The position numbers were made by a program, and so were the translations under genes. Shown here piece after piece: positions 57,120-64,000 of a DNA stretch of 64,000 nt. Under the pieces are notes generated by a model. The model had not been told where the DNA came from. It searched no databases and saw only the letters and a program-made list of their open reading frames with translations. The stretch's first letter is position 1, and each line of letters begins with the position of its first letter. The DNA is from Canna indica (taxonomy: Eukaryota; Streptophyta; Magnoliopsida; Zingiberales; Cannaceae). The stretch is from contig CP136890.1 in the NCBI GenBank assembly GCA_034359265.1, positions 30,856,501-30,920,500 of the forward strand, written 5' to 3'.

Positions 57120-57720
57120 CAAAATGAAATACATATAGGGTAATTGACTATGTCCTCATCGACATCTTCTACTTGTAATTGAGGATAATCATTGTCGTCA
57201 TCCTTGAGTATTGGACTAACTCGGTGTACTTAGGGTGATTCTCTTCTTAAAAGAAATCATTTGCAAAATCATGTATTGGCTCATCTGCCCAAATACCATA
57301 TTAATTCATCTTGTTTTAGTCTTTTAAACCATATGCCAATCTACTTCGTCTTTCTTTCGAGATGGACATTGGGTATAATATACTTGTTTGGCTTGTGCTA
57401 CTAAATATAAAAGGCCCGTTTAAAGCCAATTTTCATTTGTAATTGACCTCAACAATTTTATATTTTGGATAAACTTTCATGCCCCTTTCACTTGTATTGA
57501 ACCAATAATGACATTTAAGAACGTTAATTGATTTGCAGCCAAAGAAGTGCAATTCTAACACTTCCTCCAATAGTCCATAAAAATTAATATCAAATTCAAC
57601 GTATATTATCCCTTTCACACATACCACGACATTTATTCTTTTCTTTGTGAACAAGTAATCAATTGTGAGAAATTTATACCCATTAACAAAATAATCATTA
57701 TAGCATGTTACAAGGATCGA
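57120..57720 (-). pseudogene. CACTA (En/Spm) transposase remnant, DUF4216-like region
   Basis: On the minus strand YNDYFVNGYKFLTIDYLFTK is followed by NVVVCVKGIIYVEFD, FYGLLEEVLELHF, VLKCHYWFNTSERG and KVYPKYKIVEVNYK. After a frameshift come LLYLVAQAKQVYYTQCP and KKDEVDWHM. This order is that of the DUF4216 region at the C-terminal end of plant CACTA transposase genes. The catalytic TNP2 part is not in the window, and no CACTA terminal repeats were found. An Asp/Glu-rich tail (DEDIVNYP-like) reaches about 57130. Confidence 0.72.
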
Positions 57721-59263
57721 TTGTTTGCTAGTAAACTCAAATATTCAGTCATCTATTTTACTCTCGTGTTTGATGGTATAAGCTAATTAGGGAAATCACC
57801 ATTGAGTAATCTACTCCACTACTTAAGCACCCCGCTTATGATTTCAAAGTCTAGTTTATTAGTTTAAAGTGTATCCTATAAGAGGATTTACTAGCTAAGG
57901 CTCCGACTCTCTCCCCCCAGGGTTACCCTCTCCCCGAACATACCTTCAATATCTCTTCTCCCAAGGACTACACAACTAACCCTAGCAAACTAAGCTTACT
58001 TCAGTGGACTTATGAATCTACACTAAGGCAACCACAAAATTTACACTTTTCTAACACAAAAAAATAAAGTACCAAATACAATAACAAATGGAGCAATAAA
58101 CAAAACAATGTATACTTAGCTCCAACACAAGTTCCCTAATCCTCTTGATGCATTGAGACGATGAATTGTTGAGGGTTTAAAGGAAATATCAAGAGTGAAG
58201 GCTCAAACTAGAATTTTTAAGAAGATTGGCTCATGTAAAAGCTCACAATGGTTTATATGATGACTCAATATCAACAACCAAACTTAAGGAAGGCTGGTAA
58301 TGGGGTTTTATAAGCAGAACACCAAGTATGGCTCGGGTCCAACAGGTGGAAAGGAATTTTCGATCAATCTTTGGTCGATCCTAGGTAAATCGAGGTTCCG
58401 CTGACATTCGGCTGATAGCCAGGTTTAGGCCGATTTTTTTGGTTTTGAGATTACCAAGTTTTCCAATTTCATGTTTCAATTTTTAGGGCTACAAGTGAAA
58501 TGGCCTACACTAGAGGGGGGGTGAATAGTATGTTAACTAAATCTTTAGCCTAATTCCGTTTTAATCCTTTTTTTGATTACTTAGGTAACTGCTCAATTTA
58601 ACTAAAAGAATGCGGAAGCGAGTAAATAACACAAGTATTCAAAATACAATATAAGCAATGCAAACAAGATAGATTTATAGTGGTTCGGCCCCAATGCCTA
58701 CTCCACTACCTAAACACCCCCGTTTAGAATTTTCAAACTTTAACTTTTTTAGATTATGAGTGTTTCCTTACAATGTGGGATTTTTCCCGGAAAGTCTACG
58801 CTTTCACACAGAGGGCACTTCCACACTTGGAAGTCTCGCCCTCACACCGAAGGCACTTCCATACTCGGAAGTCTCTGCCTTTCTATCGAGAGCACTCTCC
58901 CACCATACTACCATCTAAGGATAACAATCACTAATCCTAACAAACTAAGTTTACACCAGTGGATTTAAGCCTCTACACCAAGGCAACCACCAAACTCAAG
59001 ATCTACACACTTGAGTAGCAACAAAATAAACACCAAAAATACAAGTAAATGAGCGCAATAATAAACAATACTAACTTAGCTCTCAACCAAGAATTCCTAA
59101 CTCCTCTTGATGCCTTGATGATGAAACAATTGAAGGTTGAAGGCAAGATCAAGGGTTTTATCTCCAAGCTAGGGTTTACTCAAAGGATGGCTAAATCAAG
59201 GCTCTTGGATGTTAAAAGATGTCTCATAAAGTATTGGATGGTTTTGGAAGGCATATTTGGGGT

Positions 59264-59271
59264 CTTATATA
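59264..59271 (-). promoter_or_regulatory. TATA box, LTR7
   Basis: TATATAAG on the minus strand at the position seen in other family LTRs. Confidence 0.5.
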
Positions 59272-59399
59272 GAGATTCCAATGGTAGGAGCTCGGTTTCA
59301 AACAAGCTCAATGGGTAGAAATTCAAAATAGAGTCGTTGGGGGCATTTTGGAAATTCTTGAATGTTTGACTAGTTAATTCTGGAAATACTTGCAGAGTA

Positions 59400-59520
59400 C
59401 CAGTACTTTTCAGGCTATTCCGAAATGTCAATCTGGGTTTTTCTAGGTTATTCCGAGTTGTCCATCCGGGTTGTTTCGGGTTGTCCATCTGAGTTGTTCC
59501 AGGATGTTACAACATCTCAT
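59400..59520. repeat. Variant U3 repeat in LTR7
   Basis: GGTTATTCCGAGTTGTCC, GGGTTGTTTCGGGTTGTCC and GAGTTGTTCCAGGATG: units of about 20-25 bp built from GTTGTTYC and GTTGTCCATC, sitting where the other LTRs carry the palindrome cluster. Confidence 0.65.
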
Positions 59521-60081
59521 CTGGAATGTTGTTTATGACTTGAAAACTCTTGGTAATTGATTAGGTTCATGTCCTAGGGATATATGCATCATTATGAAGA
59601 TTAATACAATCATTCTAGACACCCTAAACCTAAACTCTATTCTTCTCGACAAATATGAGCGCATCGATCAATGTCCTTCTAATTCACCGATTTTTTGATA
59701 TTTTCGATTGAGAATGTCACACACAAACTGATATGGAACTTGAAAATATTTCTCTATGAAAATATTAGTTCCATGTTTGTTATCATCAAAATGAAGATTA
59801 AGACCAAGGTTGAAAACCTTAGGCCAACAAGGGCTATTTGCATCATAATGTGGATGTACAACATATACTAGACACCCCAAACCTATACTCTAACTTCTCG
59901 ACGAAATTCGAGCGCCGATGAGCATCCTTCTGATTTTACAGATTCCGTCATTTTTCCGATCGCGGACATCATGTGCTAATTGACTTGGAACCTAAAAATA
60001 TTCCACCATGAAACCATTAGTTTCATGTTTGTTATCATCAAAACCGAGAGTAAGACCTAGGTTAAAAACCTTAAGCCAACA

Positions 60082-60371
60082 ATCTCCCCCCTTTTGATGA
60101 TGACAAACATCCTTAAGAAAATATTTTCAATAAAGCACAAATGATATCAATCATGAGATTTCCCCCACTATCATTATGCATATCTAAATAGATTTACTCT
60201 CCCTATCTATATGCATGATTTTTTTATATTTTCTCCCCTTTCAACTTTGATTTTTCTCCCTCTTTTGGTATAAATAAAAAGGGGCAATAAAAGTTAACCG
60301 TGAGACAAAGTTGAGACTTGAAAACTATTTTTCATGAAAACAAAATCAATCAACTTAAGGGATGAGAAGAC
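60082..60371 (-). other. E8 polypurine tracts and internal remnant
   Basis: ATCTCCCCCCTTTTG at 60082 (minus: polypurine tract), with further tracts near 60164 and 60190-60265. The match to E3 ends at about 60368 (AAGGGATGA). Confidence 0.7.
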
Positions 60372-61404
60372 TGTTCTTGCTTGTAGTCAGAGTGATGCAG
60401 TCTGGCGCGTCTTTTAGTTAGGTGCAACTCCGGTGGGGGGGTGCAAAAGACACCACACTCAAGTAAGAATGAGTTTCAATTGATGTAAAATAAAATTGAA
60501 ATCTATGGGTACCCGAAGAGCATCGTGTATGTATATAGTGCAGGATGAGGGATGTTTAGCGATGATGCCGCCCGGTAATCTCGTAGGAATGTTGCTCAAA
60601 ATGGGTCGAGACTGATCTCGAAGATGTCATGCTCATAATTGTCAAATCCCTCGTAATTAATGTGGATAGGAATATCCATGTACGGCCGGTTGGAGCCCCC
60701 GAGCTAAGCCGCCTGGCTTGACTTGAATTTGGTTCATGAATGTGGGCGCTTCTGGGCCTAATCCGGTCGGGCCCAAAGGTACTAGTCCAGTTCACATCCC
60801 CTGAGCTTGGTCGTAGTTCGAGGACTTCGTGCCGAGCTCAAAGTAGTGTGCTGGTCTCTAATCTCAGTCTGATGGATAGGTGTCGGCTGGGTCTTCGATT
60901 GATATGTTGATTAAGAGATCTCAGCAAGGACTCGACTTATTGCTTTTGCGACCCTTCAGTTTCCGAAGTAAATGTGATGGTTGCATAGAGAGAAAGGGGG
61001 CCACTGGTGTAATTATTAATCATGACAAGGAGTAATTATGATAGAAGATCTGATCGGTTGTTTCCAAGGCATTTAAGTGCCGATTATTTGACTGGCGAAC
61101 GTGGCCTCGTTAATGGTAAGGTGGTGATGGTCGTTATGGTGACGATTTTTGTCCCGGGCATGAAAATAGCCCCTTGCATTTTGCATTATGCATGTATGAG
61201 TTTGCCATGGAGTGGGAAGTATTAGAGATGACCATTTCTCCAGGAGTCATGAGTAGATCAAAGATTGCAGTGAGTTCGCACACTGGGCTTAAGAGGAGAG
61301 CATATGGTGAGATGTAGCAGTTATTGCTGTATATTTGTAGGCATCTCCTGTAGTTGGACTAAGGTGTGTTCGCATCATTGGGGTTATGCTGCCTTGGGGT
61401 TATG
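60372..61404 (-). repeat. Probable G6 3' LTR and adjoining sequence
   Basis: A GC-richer unique stretch of about 1 kb beginning TGTTCTTGCTTG (plus reading) beside E8. No ORF with a domain. The right limit is uncertain because no polypurine tract stands out. Confidence 0.45.
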
Positions 61405-62720
61405 ATGGCCGGAAGTAGTGGCGTTGAGGCGGAGGACAAGACTTGGTGAAAACTAAGCTTGCAATGAGCACGCTTCAGGTCGTTGCGGGCGTGCGAGCTC
61501 GAGTTTGCAAGGGCTCCGAGACCGTAAGTAGTGGCACTAAGGTCGAGGAACAAACTTGGTGAAAACCTAGCTTGCGAGGAGCGTGCTTCAGGTGGGGGCA
61601 TGGGAGTCCGAGTTTGTAAGGGCTATGAGGCCGGAAGTAGTGATGCTGAAGCCGAGGACCGGACTCGGTGAAAACCAAGCTTGCAAGGAGCGCGCTTCGG
61701 GTCATTGAGGGCATTGGGCTTGAGTTTGCAAGGGCTCTGAGGTCGGAAGTAGTGGCGCTGAGACTAAGGACTTGACTCAATGAAAACCGAGCTCGGGAGG
61801 AGCGCTCTTCGAGTCGTTGAGGGTGTGGGAGCCTGAGTTTTCAAGGGCTCTAAGGCCAAAAGTACATGGGCGTATGTAGGATTTTGAAAATGGGGGACAT
61901 AAAGAAATTTAAAATTAAAATTAAGGTGTTCAGTTATAATTTGGGGGTGCGGGGGCTTGCCCCTGCGATACAGTACAATATAATTGTATAAAAATACCTT
62001 TAACATAAGACAATCAAAATATATGGATCAACACACGAGAAACAAATAAAAGTAGTATTTTATAATAAATAAAAATTAATCAATCAAAGTAATATTCAGT
62101 TTTGAGCAGAATCAGTTACCTTATAAAACTGGAGTTGTATTCACCCAATCAAGAGCTATACGATTGTTTAAACCACTTGAAGCCACCCATTAACAAAGAG
62201 GTAATATGTACTATTTCCTGTAAAATAAGTAATAACACAAATTCAATGATTTATATATAGAAAATTAAATTTCACCAATCTTGAAATAAATACAAAATAA
62301 GAATTAACAACAAAAATTAAAGTATAAAATTACTTTTTAATTTTTTTTGAAAAAAAAAGGGGGATAAAATGTCCCCTATTTACTATGCTGTATACGCCCC
62401 TGCAGAAGTAGTGGCGTTGAGGCCGAAAAATATGACCGGTGAAAATCGAGTTTTGGTCACTAAGGGCGTGGGAACTCAAGTTTCTTAGGGCTCTATGGCC
62501 GGAAGCAGTGGCATTGAGGTCGAGGACCAAACTTGGTTTGAAAACCAAGCTCACAAGGAGCGTGCTTCAGGCCGTTGAGGGCGTGGGAGCACGAGTCTTC
62601 ATGGGCTCTGAGGTCAGAAGTAGTGGCGCCGAGGTCGACGAGCCAAACAGGTGAAAATCGAGTTTTGATCTCTGAGGATGTGGGAGCCCGAGTTTGTAAG
62701 GGCTTTGAGGCCGACGAGGA
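61405..62720 (-). repeat. Tandem array of about 112-bp units in G6 3' region
   Basis: The landmark CCGGAAGTAGTGGCG or close variants occurs at about 61409, 61522, 61631, 61743, 61856/62404 (split by the hAT-like insert), 62499 and 62614. Periods are 109-115 bp. A partial unit ends the array near 62710. Units also share GGTGAAAACCAAGCTTGC and GGAGCGCGCTTCGGGTC. Short ORFs across it only reflect the repeat. Confidence 0.85.
61865..62402. mobile_element. hAT-like non-autonomous element (538 bp) inside the array
   Basis: The ends read CATGGGCGTATGTAGG and, inverted, CAGGGGCGTATACAGC, related to the CAGGGGCGGA ends of plant hAT elements. Flanks CAAAAGTA (61857-61864) and CAGAAGTA (62403-62410) form an 8-bp duplication with one mismatch, the hAT size. 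The inside is AT-rich with no transposase. Confidence 0.78.
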
Positions 62721-62989
62721 TAAGTGTGCTGCATTGGGTAGGAGCTATCGTAAGACTGTAGAGGATCCTCCAATGCGAGTTATGAGATAGTCGTGAATAA
62801 TTTGGACACAAAAAAAATATGCAGAAAAGAATAGTATTATTAATAATTGTCATGGTAACAGTACATCGTGTCCCACCGAGTAGTGTGCTCGGCCTATGTA
62901 TGGTGGTGTCTCGTTAAAACCTTTCAAGGGGAAACCATCATGAAGAAAAAAGAGTACACCGACCACTTATAGTTTTAAAGGAGAAAGTT
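62721..62989 (-). other. G6 sequence between integrase and array
   Basis: Contains GTCTCGTTAAAACCTTTC and AAGGGGAAACC, wording often seen just after pol in Tat-type elements. No gene. Confidence 0.45.
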
Positions 62990-64000
62990 TAGCAATAGTA
63001 AGCCCACAGGGAGGCTGCATTTCACGATCACGGGAGTTCCCGTCCATAGAGTTTAGTGATTTTGTAGGTGCCTTTTCCGAGGACCTCGGTGATTCTATAG
63101 GGGCCTTCCCAATTTGGGATGAGCTTCCCTTCTCCGATCGACTTCCTTTGGAGTTCGATCTTCCGGAGGACTAGGTCTCCATCTTTGAAGCTTCTCGGTT
63201 TAACGTGCTTGTTATATTTTCGAGCTACTTTGAGTATCATAGCCTCTTCCCTAATTCTGGCGACTTCTTGCTCTTCCTCGATGAGGTCGAGCTCAGCCTG
63301 ACGGGTTTTTGAATTGTTCCTCGAAGGTCATTCTGTAGAGGCTGGGCTCTGTGATCTCGATGGGTATCATGGGCTCTTCTCCTTAAACGAGCCTATAGGG
63401 AGTTTCCAAAGTGGAAGATTGAGTGGAAGTATTGTAGCTCTATAACACTTTGGGCAGTTCTTCGACCCAGTGTCCCTTGACCTGATCAAGTTTTTTTTTG
63501 AGTCCCGTCAGGATGACCTTGTTGGCTGCTTTGGCCAAGCAATTGGTTTGTTAACACTTTACTGATGAGAAGAGCTATCGAATACCGAGGTTCGAACAAA
63601 ATTCTTGAAACCATCGATCTGTAAATTGTGTATCGTTGTCGCTGACAAGCTCACGAGGTATTCCGTACCTACAAATAATGTTCTCTATTGAGGATAGGGG
63701 TTCATCCTTTATCCATTTAGTGAAGTAGTCGATCGCCATTACCAAGTATTTTATCTATCTCGATGCTTGAGGGAAAGGGCCGAGGAGGTCCATGCCTCAC
63801 TTGTGGAATGACCAGCTGACTTCCTAGTTATGCATCGGCTCAAGATGTTGTTGTGAGACTTCGGAGAATCTTTGGTATTTGTCTCACCTTTTGACGTAAA
63901 GCCTATAGTGTACCTTCATGGTTGGCTAGAAATATTTGGCCCGGAGGATCTTGGCTACCAAGGATCTTCCTCCGATGTGATTACCGCAGATGTCGTCGTG
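62990..64000 (-). pseudogene. pol: G6 integrase, broken, 5' part outside window
   Basis: From 64000: CGNHIGGRSLVAKILRA (zinc region), then WGMDLLGPFP with the Trp lost to a stop, YLVMAIDYFTKW, GIPRELVSDNDTQFTDRWF (second Asp), and near 63530 NCLAKAANK, where the family has an E in place of the first K: the catalytic Glu is now Lys. The C-terminal domain is well kept: VARKYNKHVKPRSFKDGDLV, GKLIPNWEGPYRITEVLG, GTYKITKLYGRELP. At least six in-frame stops, several explained by TGG or CAG changes. Reverse transcriptase would lie to the right of the window. Confidence 0.85.

Larger units (their letters stand above)
58490..59829 (-). mobile_element. LTR7: solo LTR inside E8 LTR
   Basis: 1,340 bp, plus reading TACAAGTGAAATGGCC to CTTAGGCCAACA. 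AGGGC flanks it at 58485-58489 and 59830-59834. Family blocks: G-tract at 58517, GTGGTTCGGCCCC at 58680, TATA box (TATATAAG, minus) at 59264-59271. In place of the CGACCG palindromes it has repeats of the type GGGTTGTTTCGGGTTGTCC. Confidence 0.82.
57790..60371 (-). mobile_element. E8: remnant of the E1 family, truncated LTR with a solo LTR inside
   Basis: Outer LTR 57790-58489 plus 59835-60081 (ends CTTAAGCCAACA), followed by polypurine tracts and about 290 bp of internal sequence up to 60371, where G6 begins. The outer LTR lacks the GTGAAATGG start and the first part of the GGTTCGG block. CTACTCCACTACTTAAGCACC identifies the family. A TTTTATA at 58306-58312 may be its TATA box (minus). Palindromes near 58370-58440 are much decayed (GGTCGATCCTAGG). 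Confidence 0.75.
60372..64000 (-). mobile_element. G6: Tat-type Ty3/gypsy element, 3' part, runs off the window
   Basis: Integrase lies at the right, then a long 3' non-coding region with a tandem array, then a probable 3' LTR ending TTGTAGTCAGAG / TGTTCTTGC at 60372. Tat/Ogre-type elements are known for long 3' regions with tandem repeats and for the integrase wording seen here. The LTR inner border is not resolved; I place the LTR within 60372-61404. It cuts E8 internal sequence, so it inserted into E8 or was joined by deletion. Confidence 0.7.

Noticed and set aside
61359..61780. Ser/Leu-rich minus-strand ORFs of 80-101 codons
   Set aside because: They track the 112-bp tandem units and repeat with them; no gene.

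Overview
The window is plant nuclear DNA, probably from a flowering plant with a repeat-rich genome. Nearly all of it is LTR-retrotransposon sequence, nested up to four levels deep. No ordinary host gene, tRNA or rRNA gene is visible. Plant origin rests on Sirevirus-type Ty1/copia elements (initiator-Met primer sites, repeated polypurine tracts, LTRs starting TGTTGG), Tekay-type and Tat-type Ty3/gypsy elements, a CACTA remnant and an hAT-like element. The species cannot be named from the sequence.

Layout. 1-2430: a gypsy LTR on the minus strand. 2604-30006: SV-A, an old minus-strand Sirevirus-type copia element with gag, pol and an extra third ORF region. SV-A is split by a solo gypsy LTR (5980-8328) and by E1 (9593-26048, plus strand). 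E1 carries a solo LTR of its own family in its leader (LTR2, 11256-21003), and LTR2 carries E3 (12637-20804, minus strand). Target duplications AGAGT, GTCTA and GGCCG fix the order of these events. 31044-46740: G3, a Tekay-type gypsy element whose reverse transcriptase was lost around the insertion of E6 (35059-42665), a third relative of E1 and E3. 46741-48579: G4, a truncated minus-strand gypsy. 48580-56169: part of a gypsy LTR (G5) split by copia R (49089-54321), a complete but decayed copia element with unusual TA...TA termini. 56170-57780: unassigned sequence and a CACTA fragment. 57790-60371: two E1-family LTRs, one inside the other. 60372-64000: a Tat-type gypsy with a tandem array of about 112-bp units that an hAT-like element has entered.

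The most interesting content is the E1/E3/E6 family. All three copies have Sirevirus-like signals (primer site, polypurine tracts, TG...CA-type LTRs) but encode only Gag; protease, integrase, reverse transcriptase and RNase H are absent. Where pol would sit there are 2-3 kb of AT-rich DNA. It opens with a conserved block of about 110 nt that can fold into hairpins, followed by degenerate repeats of about 170 bp. One copy (E3) carries a second ORF, resembling plant transposon-associated proteins, that ends in heptad repeats. Six LTRs of the family carry a cluster of CpG-rich palindromes (core GGTCGACC) just upstream of a TATA box. The family looks like a non-autonomous, gag-only Sirevirus lineage that must borrow the enzymes of a relative. 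Only the E1 gag (21029-22432) is an open reading frame; every other coding region here is broken.
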